From the NCBI GenBank assembly GCA_039707655.1, contig CM077673.1, positions 7,264,001 to 7,328,000 on the forward strand: a stretch of 64,000 nt of DNA. The letters are read 5' to 3'. Of this stretch, positions 34,101 to 48,100 are shown piece by piece (within the stretch, counting starts at the first letter, position 1; each line of letters opens with the position of its first letter). The notes beneath the pieces are model-generated. The model worked only from the letters and a program-made list of their open reading frames with translations. It did not search any database and was not told the DNA's origin. This stretch comes from Elymus sibiricus. Lineage: Eukaryota; Streptophyta; Magnoliopsida; Poales; Poaceae. The translations under genes were made by a program, and so were the position numbers.

Positions 34101-36034
34101 TGCATAGAAAACTGGTAAGAATGGACCAAATCTGCGAGTTTTTGCGAGGTCCCCGTAACCGGATCCCGGGCATCCCCAAATCTTGGGACGACCACGACAA
34201 CCAAAAATAGTGAATAATAGCACAGAAAACTGGTAAAATGGACCAAATCTGCGAGTTTTGGCCAGGTCCCTGTATGCGGACCCCCGTGTTCCCGGGACGT
34301 TTGGATCGCCCCGGGACCCAAAATTAGTGAGTAATAGCATAGAAAACTGGCCGGGACACACAAAATCTGCTAGTTTTGGCGAGGTCCCCGTAACCGCACC
34401 CCGGGCTTCCCCGAACGTTCGGATGACCAGAACTACCGAAAAACAGTGAATGATAGCATAGAAATCTGGTCAGAATGGACAAAATCTGCGAGTTTTGGCG
34501 AGGTCCCCGTAAGCGGACCCTGGGGTTCCCCGAACATTTGGATCGCCCCGAGACCGAAAATCAATGAGTAATAGCATACAAAACTGGCCGAAACGGAAAA
34601 AATCTGCGAGTTTTGGCGAGGTCCACGTAACCGCACCCCGGGCTTCCCCGAACGTTCGGACGACCACGACTACCAAAAACCAGTGAATAATAGCATAGAA
34701 AACAGGTAGGAATGGACCAAATCTGTGAGTTTTGCCCAGGTCCCCGTATGCGGACCCCGGGGTTCCCTGGACGTTTGGATCGCCCCGGGACCAAAATTAG
34801 TGAGTAATAGCATAAAAAACTAGCCGGGACACACAAAATCTGCTTGTTTTGGCGAGGTCCCCGTAACCGCACCCCGGGCTTCCCCGAACGTTCGGATGAC
34901 CACAACTACCGAAAAACAGTGAATGATAGCATAGAAATCTGGTCAGAATGGACAAAATCTGCGAGTTTTGGCGAGGTCCCCGTAAGCGGACCCTGGGGTT
35001 CCCCGAACATTTGGATCGCCCCGAGACCGAAAATCAATGAGTAATAGCATACAAAACTGGCCGAAACGGAAAAAATCTGCGAGTTTTGGCGAGGTCCACG
35101 TAACCGCACCCCGGGCTTCCCCGAACGTTCGGACGACCACGACTACCAAAAACCAGTGAATAATAGCATAGAAAACTGGTAGGAATGGACCAAATCTGCG
35201 AGTTTTGGCCAGGTCCCCGTATGCGGACCCCGGGGTTCCCCGGACGTTTGGATCGCCCCGGGACCAAAATTAGTGAGTAATAGCATAAAAAACTAGCCGG
35301 GACACACAAAATCTGCTAGTTTTGGCGAGGTCCCCGTAACCGCACCCCGGGCTTCCCCGAACGTTCGGACGACCACGACTACCGAAAAACAGTGAATGAT
35401 AGCATAGAAATCTGGTCAGAATGGACAAAATCTGCGAGTTTTGGCAAGGTCCCATAAGCGAACCCCGGAGATCCCCGAACATTTGGATCGCCCCTGGACC
35501 CAAAATGAGTGAGTAATAGCATAGAAAACTGGTAAGAAGGGACCAAATCTGCGAGTTTTTGCGAGGTCCCCGTAACCGGACCCCGGGCTTCCCCGAACGT
35601 TCAGATGACTACGACAACCAAAAAAGAGTGAATAATTGCATAGAAAACTGGTAAGAATGGACCAAATCTGCGAGTTTTTGCGAGGTCCCCGTAACCGGAT
35701 CCCGGGCATCCCCAAATCTTGGGACGACCACGACAACCAAAAATAGTGAATAATAGCACAGAAAACTGGTAAAATGGACCAAATCTGCGAGTTTAGGCCA
35801 GGTCCCCGTATGCGGACCCCCGTGTTCCCGGGACGTTTGGATCGCCCCGGGACCCAAAATTTGTGAGTAATAGCATAGAAAACTGGCCGGGACACACAAA
35901 ATCTGCTAGTTTTGGCGAGGTCCCCGTAACCGCACCCCGGGCTTCCCCGAACGTTCGGATGACCACAACTACCGAAAAACAGTGAATGATAGCATAGAAA
36001 TCTGGTCAGAATGGACAAAATCTGCGAGTTTTGG
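31192..36034. repeat. Super-cycle copy 2, 4843 bp
   Basis: Blocks: 4 (31192), 9 (31665), 4 (32728), 11 (33201), 4 (34499), 9 (34972). It carries 'ggtccgcgtatgcgg' in the first C and 'aatgttccaaat' in the B of the 9-mer, both repeated in copy 3. The 4-mer at 34499 has 'aaaacaggtagg' and 'tgcttg', as does the one at 28594 in copy 1. Confidence 0.92.
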
Positions 36035-39000
36035 CGAGGTCCCCATAAGCGGACCCTGGGGTTCCCCGAACATTTGGATCGCCCCGAGACCGAAAATCAA
36101 TGAGTAATAGCATACAAAACTGGCCGAAACGGAAAAAATCTGCGAGTTTTGGCGTGGTCCACGTAACCGCACCCCGGGCTTCCCCGAACGTTCGGACGAC
36201 CACGACTACCAAAAACCAGTGAATAATAGCATAGAAAACTGGTAGGAATGGACCAAATCTGCGAGTTTTGGCCAGGTCCGCGTATGCGGACCCCGGGGTT
36301 CCCCGGACGTTTGGATCGCCCCGGGACCAAAATTAGTGAGTAATAGCATAAAAAACTAGCCGGGACACACAACATCTGCTAGTTTTGGCGAGGTCCCCGT
36401 AACCGCACCCCGGGCTTCCCCGAACGTTCGGATGACCACAACTACCGAAAAACAGTGAATGATAGCATAGAAATCTGGTCAGAATGGACAAAATCTGCGA
36501 GTTTTGGCGAGGTCCCCGTAAGCGGACCCTGGGGTTCCCCGAACATTTGGATCGCCCCATGACCGAAAATAAATGAGTAATAGCATACAAAACTGGCCGA
36601 AACGGAAAAAATCTGCGAGTTTTGGCGAGGTCCACGTAACCGCACCCCGGGCTTCCCCGAACGTTCGGACGACCACGACTACCAAAAACCAGTGAATAAT
36701 AGCATAGAAAACTGGTAGGAATGTTCCAAATCTGCGAGTTTTGGCCAGGTCCCCGTATGCGGACCCCGGGGTTCCCCGGACGTTTGGATCGCCCCGGGAC
36801 CAAAATTAGTGAGTAATAGAAAAAAAAAGTAGCCGGGACACACAAAATCTTCTAGTTTTGGCGAGGTCCCCGTAACCGCACCCCGGGCTTCCCCGAACGT
36901 TCGGACGACCACGACTACCGAAAAACAGTGAATGATAGCATAGAAATCTGGTCAGAATGGACAAAATCTGCGAGTTTTGGCAAGGTCCCATAAGCGAACC
37001 CCGGAGATCCCCGAACATTTGGATCGCCCCGGGACCCAAAATGAGTGAGTAATAGCATAGAAAACTGGTAAGAAGGGACCAAATCTGCGAGTTTTTGCGA
37101 GGTCCCCGTAACCGGACCCCGGGCTTCCCCGAACATTCAGATGACTACGACAACCAAAAAAGAGTGAATAATTGCATAGAAAACTGGTAAGAATGGACCA
37201 AATCTGCGAGTTTTTGCGAGGTCACCGTAACCGGATCCCGGGCATCCCCAAATCTTGGGACGACCACGACAACCAAAAATAGTGAATAATAGCACAGAAA
37301 ACTGGTAAAATGGACCAAATCTGCGAGTTTTGGCCAGGTCCCCGTATGCGGACCCCCGTGTTCCCGGGACGTTTGGATCGCCCCGGGACCCAAAATTAGT
37401 GAGTAATAGCATAGAAAACTGGCCGGGACACACAAAATCTGCTAGTTTTGGCGAGGTCCCCGTAACCGCACCCCGGGCTTCCCCGAACGTTCGAATGACC
37501 ACAACTACCGAAAAACAGTGAATGATAGCATAGAAATCTGGTCAGAATGGACAAAATCTGCGAGTTTTGGCGAGGTCCCCGTAAGCGGACCCTGGGGTTC
37601 CCCGAACATTTGGATCGCCCCGAGACCGAAAATCAATGAGTAATAGCATACAAAACTGGCCGAAACGGAAAAAATCTGCGAGTTTTGGCGAGGTCCACGT
37701 AACCGCACCCCGGGCTTCCCCGAACGTTCGGACGACCACGACTACCAAAAACCAGTGAATAATAGCATAGAAAACTGGTAGGAATGGACCAAATCTGTGA
37801 GTTTTGGCCAGGTCCCCGTATGCGGACCCCGGGGTTCCCCGGACGTTTGGATCGCCCCGGGACCAAAATTAGTGAGTAATAGCATAAAAAACTAGCCGGG
37901 ACACACAAAATCTGCTAGTTTTGGCGAGATCCCCGTAACCGCACCCCGGGCTTCCCCGAACGTTCGGATGACCACAACTACCGAAAAACAGTGAATGATA
38001 GCATAGAAATCTGGTCAGAATGGACAAAATCTGCGAGTTTGGTCGAGGTCCCCGTAAGCGGACCCTGGGGTTCCGCGAACATTTGGATCACCCCGAGACC
38101 GAAAATCAGTGAGTAATAGCATACAGAACTGGCCGAAACGAACAAAATCTGCGAGTTTTGGCGAGGTCCACGTAACCGCACCCCGGGCTTCCCCGAACGT
38201 TCGGACGACCACGACTACCAAAAACCAGTGAATAATAGCATAGAAAACTGGTAGGAATGGACCAAATCTGCGAGTTTTGGCCAGGTCCCCGTATGCGGAC
38301 CCCGGGGTTCCCCGGACGTTTGGATCACCCCGGGACCAAAATTAGTGAGTAATAGCATAAAAAACTAGCCGGGACACACAAAATCTGCTAGTTTTGGCGA
38401 GGTCCCCGTAACCGCACCCCGGGCTTCCCCGAACGTTCGGATGACCACAACTACCGAAAAACAGTGAATGATAGCATAGAAATCTGGTCAGAATGGACAA
38501 AATCTGCGAGTTTTGTCGAGGTCCCCGTATGCGGACCCCGGGGTTCCCCGGACGTTTGGATCGCCCCGGGACCAAAATTAGTGAGTAATAGCAAAAAAAC
38601 TAGCCGGGACACACAAAATCTTCTAGTTTTGGCGAGGTCCCCGTAACCGCACACCGGGCTTCCCCGAACGTTCGGACGACCACGACTACCGAAAAACAGT
38701 GAATGATAGCATAGAAATCTGGTCAGAATGGACAAAATCTGCGAGTTTTGGCAAGGTCCCATAAGCGAACCCCGGAGATCCCCGAACATTTGGATCGCCC
38801 CGGGACCCAAAATGAGTGAGTAATAGCATAGAAAACTGGTAAGAAGGGACCAAATCTGCGAGTTTTTGCGAGGTCCCCGTAACCGGACCCCGGGCTTTCC
38901 CGAACATTCAGATGACTACGACAACCAAAAAAGAGTGAATAATTGCATAGAAAACTGGTAAGAATGGACCAAATCTGCGAGTTTTTGCGAGGTCCCCGTA

Positions 39001-40639
39001 ACCGGATCCCGGGCATCCCCAAATCTTGGGACGACCACGACAACCAAAAATAGTGAATAATAGCACAGAAAACTGGTAAAATGGACCAAATCTGCGAGTT
39101 TTGGCCAGGTCCCCGTATGCGGACCCCCGTGTTCCCGGGACGTTTGGATCGCCCCGGGACCCAAAATTAGTGAGTAATAGCATAGAAAACTGGCCGGGAC
39201 GCACAAAATCTGCTAGTTTTGGCGAGGTCCCCATAACCGCACCCCGGGCTTCCCCGAACGTTCGGATGACCACAACTACCGAAAAACAGTGAATGATAGC
39301 ATAGAAATCTGGTCAGAATGGACAAAATCTGCGAGTTTTGGCGAGGTCCCCGTAAGCGGACCCTGGGGTTCCCCGAACATTTGGATCGCCCCGAGACCGA
39401 AAATCAATGAGTAATAGCATACAAAACTGGCCGAAACGGAAAAAATCTGCGAGTTTTGGCGAGGTCCACGTAACCGCACCCCGGGCTTCCCCGAACGTTC
39501 GGACGACCACGACTACCAAAAACCAGTGAATAATAGCATAGAAAACTGGTAGGAATGGACCAAATCTGCGAGTTTTGGCCAGGTCCCCGTATGCGGACCC
39601 CGGGGTTCCCCGGACGTTTGGATCGCCCCGGGACCAAAATTAGTGAGTAATAGCATAAAAAACTAGCCGGGACACACAAAATCTGCTAGTTTTGGCGAGG
39701 TCCCCGTAACCGCACCCCGGGCTTCCCCGAACGTTCGGATGACCACAACTACCGAAAAACAGTGAATGATAGCATAGAAATCTGGTCAGAATGGACAAAA
39801 TCTGCGAGTTTTGTCGAGGTCCCCGTATGCGGACCCCGGGGTTCCCCGGACGTTTGGATCGCCCCGGGACCAAAATTAGTGAGTAATAGCAAAAAAACTA
39901 GCCGGGACACACAAAATCTTCTAGTTTTGGCGAGGTCCCCGTAACCGCACACCGGGCTTCCCCGAACGTTCGGACGACCACGACTACCGAAAAACAGTGA
40001 ATGATAGCATAGAAATCTGGTCAGAATGGACAAAATCTGCGAGTTTTGGCAAGGTCCCATAAGCGAACCCCGGAGATCCCCGAACATTTGGATCGCCCCG
40101 GGACCCAAAATGAGTGAGTAATAGCATAGAAAACTGGTAAGAAGGGACCAAATCTGCGAGTTTTTGCGAGGTCCCCGTAACCGGACCCCGGGCTTTCCCG
40201 AACATTCAGATGACTACGACAACCAAAAAAGAGTGAATAATTGCATAGAAAACTGGTAAGAATGGACCAAATCTGCGAGTTTTTGCGAGGTCCCCGTAAC
40301 CGGATCCCGGGCATCCCCAAATCTTGGGACGACCACGACAACCAAAAATAGTGAATAATAGCACAGAAAACTGGTAAAATGGACCAAATCTGCGAGTTTT
40401 GGCCAGGTCCCCGTATGCGGACCCCCGTGTTCCCGGGACGTTTGGATCGCCCCGGGACCCAAAATTAGTGAGTAATAGCATAGAAAACTGGCCGGGACGC
40501 ACAAAATCTGCTAGTTTTGGCGAGGTCCCCATAACCGCACCCCGGGCTTCCCCGAACGTTCGGATGACCACAACTACCGAAAAACAGTGAATGATAGCAT
40601 AGAAATCTGGTCAGAATGGACAAAATCTGCGAGTTTTGG
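36035..40639. repeat. Super-cycle copy 3 (partial) and a double 11-mer
   Basis: Blocks: 4 (36035), 9 (36508), 4 (37571), 11 (38044), 11 (39342). It tracks copy 2 closely up to about 38651, where 'gcacaccgggc' appears in D. From there the 11-mer has a different tail ('gctttcccgaacattc', 'gccgggacgcac', 'ccccataaccgc'). The second 11-mer repeats this tail but has an ordinary A-B-C-I head. Confidence 0.9.
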
Positions 40640-42176
40640 CGAGGTCCCCGTAAGCGGACCCTGGGGTTCCCCGAACATTTGGATCGCCCCGAGACCGAAA
40701 ATCAATGAGTAATAGCATACAAAACTGGCCGAAACGGAAAAAATCTGCGAGTTTTGGCGAGGTCCACGTAACCGCACCCCGGGCTTCCCCGAACGTTCGG
40801 ACGACCACGACTACCAAAAACCAGTGAATAATAGCATAGAAAACTGGTAGGAATGGACCAAATCTGCGAGTTTTGGCCAGGTCCCCGTATGCGGACCCCG
40901 GGGTTCCCCGGACGTTTGGATCGCCCCGGGACCAAAATTAGTGAGTAATAGCATAAAAAACTAGCCGGGACACACAAAATCTGCTAGTTTTGGCGAGGTC
41001 CCCGTAACCGCACCCCGGGCTTCCCCGAACGTTCGGATGACCACAACTACCGAAAAACAGTGAATGATAGCATAGAAATCTGGTCAGAATGGACAAAATC
41101 TGCGAGTTTTGGCGAGGTCCCCGTAAACGGACCCTGGGGTTCCCCGAACATTTGGATCGCCCCATGACCGAAAATAAATGAGTAATAGCATACAAAACTG
41201 GCCGAAACGGAAAAAATCTGCGAGTTTTGGCGAGGTCCACGTAACCGCACCCCGGGCTTCCCCGAACGTTCGGACGACCACGACTACCAAAAACCAGTGA
41301 ATAATAGCATAGAAAACTGGTAGGAATGTTCCAAATCTGCGAGTTTTGGCCAGGTCCCCGTATGCGGACCCCGGGGTTCCCCGGACGTTTGGATCGCCCC
41401 GGGACCAAAATTAGTGAGTAATAGAAAAAAAAAACTAGCCGGGACACACAAAATCTTCTAGTTTTGGCGAGGTCCCCGTAACCGCACCCCGGGCTTCCCC
41501 GACCGTTTGGACGACCACGACTACCGAAAAACAGTGAATGATAGCATAGAAATCTGGTCAGAATGGACAAAATCTGCGAGTTTTGGCAAGGTCCCATAAG
41601 CGAACCCCGGAGATCCCCGAACATTTGGATCGCCCCGGGACCCAAAATGAGTGAGTAATAGCATAGAAAACTGGTAAGAAGGGACCAAATCTGCGAGTTT
41701 TTGCGAGGTCCCCGTAACCGGACCCCGGGCTTCCCCGAACATTCAGATGACTACGACAACCAAAAAAGAGTGAATAATTGCATAGAAAACTGGTAAGAAT
41801 GGACCAAATCTGCGAGTTTTTGCGAGGTCCCCGTAACCGGATCCCGGGCATCCCCAAATCTTGGGACGACCACGACAACCAAAAATAGTGAATAATAGCA
41901 CAGAAAACTGGTAAAATGGACCAAATCTGCGAGTTTTGGCCAGGTCCCCGTATGCGGACCCCCGTGTTCCCGGGACGTTTGGATCGCCCCGGGACCCAAA
42001 ATTAGTGAGTAATAGCATAGAAAACTGGCCGGGACGCACAAAATCTGCTAGTTTGGGCGAGGTCCCCATAACCGCACCCCGGGCTTCCCCGAACGTTCGG
42101 ATGACCACAACTACCGAAAAACAGTGAATGATAGCATAGAAATCTGGTCAGAATGGACAAAATCTGCGAGTTTTGG
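40640..42176. repeat. 4-mer (40640) and 1064-bp 9-mer (41113)
   Basis: The 9-mer has 'ccccatgaccgaaaataaat' in A and 'aatgttccaaat' in B, like the 9-mers of super-cycle copies 2 and 3. Its extra base is in the A-run of C. H is followed by 'gacgcac', and I by 'ccccataaccgc', linking it to the tails at 39-40.6 kb. D has 'gaccgtttggacg'. Confidence 0.92.
41425..41434. repeat. Longest A-run in the array (10 A) in monomer C
   Basis: C normally reads 'gcataaaaaactag' (six As). Derived forms are 'gcaaaaaaactag' (seven, in the 11-mers), 'gcaaaaaaaactag' (eight, 48-62 kb), 'atagaaaaaaaaa' (nine, 24, 32, 36, 43-47 kb) and this one with ten, which gives the 1064-bp length of the block at 41113. Confidence 0.85.
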
Positions 42177-45100
42177 CGAGGTACCCGTAAGCGGACCCTG
42201 GGGTTCCCCGAATATTTGGATCGCCCCGAGACCGAAAATCAATGAGTAATAGCATACAAAACTGGCCGAAACGGAAAAAATCTGCGAGTTTTGGCGAGGT
42301 CCACGTAACCGCACCCCGGGCTTCCCCGAACGTTCGGACGACCACGACTACCAAAAACCAGTGAATAATAGCATAGAAAATTGGTAGGAATGGACCAAAT
42401 CTGCGAGTTTTGGCCAGGTCCCCGTATGCGGACCCCGGGGTTCCCCGGACGTTTGGATCGCCCCGGGACCAAAATTAGTGAGTAATAGCATAAAAAACTA
42501 GCCGGGACACACAAAATCTGCTAGTTTTGGCGAGGTCCCCGTAACCGCACCCCGGGCTTCCCCGAACGTTCGGATGACCACAACTACCGAAAAACAGTGA
42601 ATGATAGCATAGAAATCTGGTCAGAATGGACAAAATGTGCGAGTTTTGGCGAGGTCCCCGTAAGCGGACCCTGGGGTTCCCCGAACATTTGGATCGCCCC
42701 ATGACCAAAAATCAATGAGTAATAGCATACAAAACTGGCCGAAACGGAAAAAATCTGCGAGTTTTGGCGAGGTCCACGTAACCGCACCCCGGGTTTCCCC
42801 GAACGTTCGGACGACCACGACTACCAAAAACCAGTGAATAATAGCATAGAAAACTGGTAGGAATGTTCCAAATCTGCGAGTTTTGGCCAGGTCCCCGTAT
42901 GCGGACCCCGGGATTCCCCGGACGTTTGGATCGCCCCGGGACCAAAATTAGTGAGTAATAGAAAAAAAAACTAGCCGGGACACACAAAATCTTCTAGTTT
43001 TGGCGAGGTCCCCGTAACCGCACCCCGGGCTTCCCCGAACGTTCGGACGACCACGACTACCGAAAAACAGTGAATGATAGCATAGAAATCTGGTCAGAAT
43101 GGACAAAATTTGCGAGTTTTGGCAAGGTCCCATAAGCGAACCCCGGAGATCCCCGAACATTTGGATCGCCCCTAGACCCAAAATGAGTGAGTAATAGCAT
43201 AGAAAACTGGTAAGAAGGGACCAAATCTGCGAGTTTTTGCGAGGTCCCCGTAACCGGACCCCGGGCTTCCCCGAACATTCAGATGACTACGACAACCAAA
43301 AAAGAGTGAATAATTGCATAGAAAACTGGTAAGAATGGACCAAATCTGCGAGTTTTTGCGAGGTCCCCGTAACCGGATCCCGGGCATCCCCAAATCTTGG
43401 CACGACCACGACAACCAAAAATAGTGAATAATAGCACAGAAAACTGGTAAAATGGACCAAATCTGCGAGTTTTGGCCAGGTCCCCGTATGCGGACCCCCG
43501 TGTTCCCGGGACGTTTGGATCGCCCCGGGACCCAAAATTAGTGAGTAATAGCATAGAAAACTGGCCGGGACGCACAAAATCTGCTAGTTTTGGCGAGGTC
43601 CCCATAACCGCACCCCGGGCTTCCCCGAACGTTCGGATGACCACAACTACCGAAAAACAGTGAATGATAGCATAGAAATCTGGTCAGAATGGACAAAATC
43701 TGCGAGTTTTGGCGAGGTACCCGTAAGCGGACCCTGGGGTTCCCCGAATATTTGGATCGCCCCGAGACCGAAAATCAATGAGTAATAGCATACAAAACTG
43801 GCCGAAACGGAAAAAATCTGCGAGTTTTGGCGAGGTCCACGTAACCGCACCCCGGGCTTCCCCGAACGTTCGGACGACCACGACTACCAAAAACCAGTGA
43901 ATAATAGCATAGAAAACTGGTAGGAATGGACCAAATCTGCGAGTTTTGGCCAGGTCCCCGTATGCGGACCCCCGTGTTCCCGGGACGTTTGGATCGCCCC
44001 GGGACCCAAAATTAGTGAGTAATAGCATAGAAAACTTGCCGGGACACACAAAATCTGCTAGTTTTGGCGAGGTCCCCGTAACCGCACCCCGGGCTTCCCC
44101 GAACGTTCGGATGACCACAACTACCGAAAAACTGTGAATGATAGCATAGAAATCTGGTCAGAATGGACAAAATCTGCGAGTTTTGGCGAGGTCCCCGTAA
44201 GTGGACCCTGGGGTTCCCCGAACATTTGGATCGCCCCGAGACCGAAAATCAATGAGTAATAGCATACAAAACTGGCCGAAACGGAAAAAATCTGCGAGTT
44301 TTGGCGAGGTCCACGTAACCGCACCCCGGGCTTCCCCGAACGTTCGGACGACCACGACTACCAAAAACCAGTGAATAATAGCATAGAAAACTGGTAGGAA
44401 TGGACCAAATCTGCGAGTTTTGGCCAGGTCCCCGTATGCGGACCCCGGGGTTCCCCGGACGTTTGGATCGCCCCGGGACCAAAATTAGTGAGTAATAGCA
44501 TAAAAAACTAGCCGGGACACACAAAATCTGCTAGTTTTGGCGAGGTCCCCGTAACCGCACCCCGGGCTTCCCCGAACGTTCGGATGACCACAACTACCGA
44601 AAAACAGTGAATGATAGCATAGAAATCTGGTCAGAATGGACAAAATGTGCGAGTTTTGGCGAGGTCCCCGTAAGCGGACCCTGGGGTTCCCCGAACATTT
44701 GGATCGCCCCATGACCAAAAATCAATGAGTAATAGCATACAAAACTGGCCGAAACGGAAAAAATCTGCGAGTTTTGGCGAGGTCCACGTAACCGCACCCC
44801 GGGTTTCCCCGAACGTTCGGACGACCACGACTACCAAAAACCAGTGAATAATAGCATAGAAAACTGGTAGGAATGTTCCAAATCTGCGAGTTTTGGCCAG
44901 GTCCCCGTATGCGGACCCCGGGATTCCCCGGACGTTTGGATCGCCCCGGGACCAAAATTAGTGAGTAATAGAAAAAAAAACTAGCCGGGACACACAAAAT
45001 CTTCTAGTTTTGGCGAGGTCCCCGTAACCGCACCCCGGGCTTCCCCGAACGTTCGGACGACCACGACTACCGAAAAACAGTGAATGATAGCATAGAAATC

Positions 45101-48100
45101 TGGTCAGAATGGACAAAATTTGCGAGTTTTGGCAAGGTCCCATAAGCGAACCCCGGAGATCCCCGAACATTTGGATCGCCCCGGGACCCAAAATGAGTGA
45201 GTAATAGCATAGAAAACTGGTAAGAAGGGACCAAATCTGCGAGTTTTTGCGAGGTCCCCGTAACCGGACCCCGGGCTTCCCCGAACATTCAGATGACTAC
45301 GACAACCAAAAAAGAGTGAATAATTGCATAGAAAACTGGTAAGAATGGACCAAATCTGCGAGTTTTTGCAAGGTCCCCGTAACCGGATCCCGGGCATCCC
45401 CAAATCTTGGCACGACCACGACAACCAAAAATAGTGAATAATAGCACAGAAAACTGGTAAAATGGACCAAATCTGCGAGTTTTGGCCAGGTCCCCGTATG
45501 CGGACCCCCGTGTTCCCGGGACGTTTGGATCGCCCCGGGACCCAAAATTAGTGAGTAATAGCATAGAAAACTGGCCGGGACGCACAAAATCTGCTAGTTT
45601 TGGCGAGGTCCCCATAACCGCACCCCGGGCTTCCCCGAACGTTCGGATGACCACAACTACCGAAAAACAGTGAATGATAGCATAGAAATCTGGTCAGAAT
45701 GGACAAAATCTGCGAGTTTTGGCGAGGTACCCGTAAGCGGACCCTGGGGTTCCCCGAATATTTGGATCGCCCCGAGACCGAAAATCAATGAGTAATAGCA
45801 TACAAAACTGGCCGAAACGGAAAAAATCTGCGAGTTTTGGCGAGGTCCACGTAACCGCACCCCGGGCTTCCCCGAACGTTCGGACGACCACGACTACCAA
45901 AAACCAGTGAATAATAGCATAGAAAACTGGTAGGAATGGACCAAATCTGCGAGTTTTGGCCAGGTCCCCGTATGCGGACCCCCGTGTTCCCGGGACGTTT
46001 GGATCGCCCCGGGACCCAAAATTAGTGAGTAATAGCATAGAAAACTTGCCGGGACACACAAAATCTGCTAGTTTTGGCGAGGTCCCCGTAACCGCACCCC
46101 GGGCTTCCCCGAACGTTCGGATGACCACAACTACCGAAAAACTGTGAATGATAGCATAGAAATCTGGTCAGAATGGACAAAATCTGCGAGTTTTGGCGAG
46201 GTCCCCGTAAGTGGACCCTGGGGTTCCCCGAACATTTGGATCGCCCCGAGACCGAAAATCAATGAGTAATAGCATACAAAACTGGCCGAAACGGAAAAAA
46301 TCTGCGAGTTTTGGCGAGGTCCACGTAACCGCACCCCGGGCTTCCCCGAACGTTCGGACGACCACGACTACCAAAAACCAGTGAATAATAGCATAGAAAA
46401 CTGGTAGGAATGGACCAAATCTGCGAGTTTTGGCCAGGTCCCCGTATGCGGACCCCGGGGTTCCCCGGACGTTTGGATCGCCCCGGGACCAAAATTAGTG
46501 AGTAATAGCATAAAAAACTAGCCGGGACACACAAAATCTGCTAGTTTTGGCGAGGTCCCCGTAACCGCACCCCGGGCTTCCCCGAACGTTCGGATGACCA
46601 CAACTACCGAAAAACAGTGAATGATAGCATAGAAATCTGGTCAGAATGGACAAAATCTGCGAGTTTTGGCGAGGTCCCCGTAAGCGGACCCTGGGGTTCC
46701 CCGAACATTTGGATCGCCCCATGACCAAAAATCAATGAGTAATAGCATACAAAACTGGCCGAAACGGAAAAAATCTGCGAGTTTTGGCGAGGTCCACGTA
46801 ACCGCACCCCGGGTTTCCCCGAACGTTCGGACGACCACGACTACCAAAAACCAGTGAATAATAGCATAGAAAACTGGTAGGAATGTTCCAAATCTACGAG
46901 TTTTGGCCAGGTCCCCGTATGCGGACCCCGGGGTTCCCCGGACGTTTGGATCGCCCCGGGACCAAAATTAGTGAGTAATAGAAAAAAAAACTAGCCGGGA
47001 CACACAAAATCTTCTAGTTTTGGCGAGGTCCCCGTAACCGCACCCCGGGCTTCCCCGAACGTTCGGACGACCACGACTACCGAAAAACAGTGAATGATAC
47101 CATAGAAATCTGGTCAGAATGGACAAAATTTGCGAGTTTTGGCAAGGTCCCATAAGCGAACCCCGGAGATCCCCGAACATTTGGATCGCCCCGGGACCCA
47201 AAATGAGTGAGTAATAGCATAGAAAACTGGTAAGAAGGGACCAAATCTGCGAGTTTTTGCGAGGTCCCCGTAACCGGACCCCGGGCTTCCCCGAACATTC
47301 AGATGACTACGACAACCAAAAAAGAGTGAATAATTGCATAGAAAACTGGTAAGAATGGACCAAATCTGCGAGTTTTTGCGAGGTCCCCGTAACCGGATCC
47401 CGGGCATCCCCAAATCTTGGGACGACCACGACAACCAAAAATAGTGAATAATAGAACAGAAAACTGGTAAAATGGACCAAATCTGCGAGTTTTGGCCAGG
47501 TCCCCGTATGCGGACCCCCGTGTTCCCGGGACGTTTGGATCGCCCCGGGACCCAAAATTAGTGAGTAATAGCATAGAAAACTGGCCGGGACACACAAAAT
47601 CTGCTAGTTTTGGCGAGGTCCCCGTAACCGCACCCCGGGCTTCCCCGAACGTTCGGATGACCACAACTACCGAAAAACAGTGAATGATAGCATAGAAATC
47701 TGGTCAGAATGGACAAAATCTGCGAGTTTTGGCGAGGTACCCGTAAGCGGACCCTGGGGTTCCCCGAACATTTGGATCGCCCCGAGACCGAAAATCAATG
47801 AGTAATAGCATACAAAACTGGCCGAAACGGAAAAAATCTGTGAGTTTTGGCGAGGTCCACGTAACCGCACCCCGGGCTTCCCCGAACGTTCGGACGACCA
47901 CGACTACCAAAAACCAGTGAATAATAGCATAGAAAACTGGTAGAAATGGACCAAATCTGCGAGTTTTGGCCAGGTCCCCGTATGGGGACCCCGGGGTTCC
48001 CCGGACGTTTGGATCGCCCCGGGACCAAAATTAGTGAGTAATAGCATAAAAAACTAGCCGGGACACACAAAATCTGCTAGTTTTGGCGAGGTCCCCGTAA

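Noticed and set aside
40938..41645. Open frame of 235 codons on the minus strand, and other minus-strand frames of 170 to 200 codons (for example 35416-36018)
   Set aside because: They are made of translated satellite monomers and exist only where small indels or block order happen to keep a frame open. Equivalent repeat copies have stops. Monomers of 117, 118 and 119 bp do not preserve a frame, and variants show no codon-position bias that I can see.
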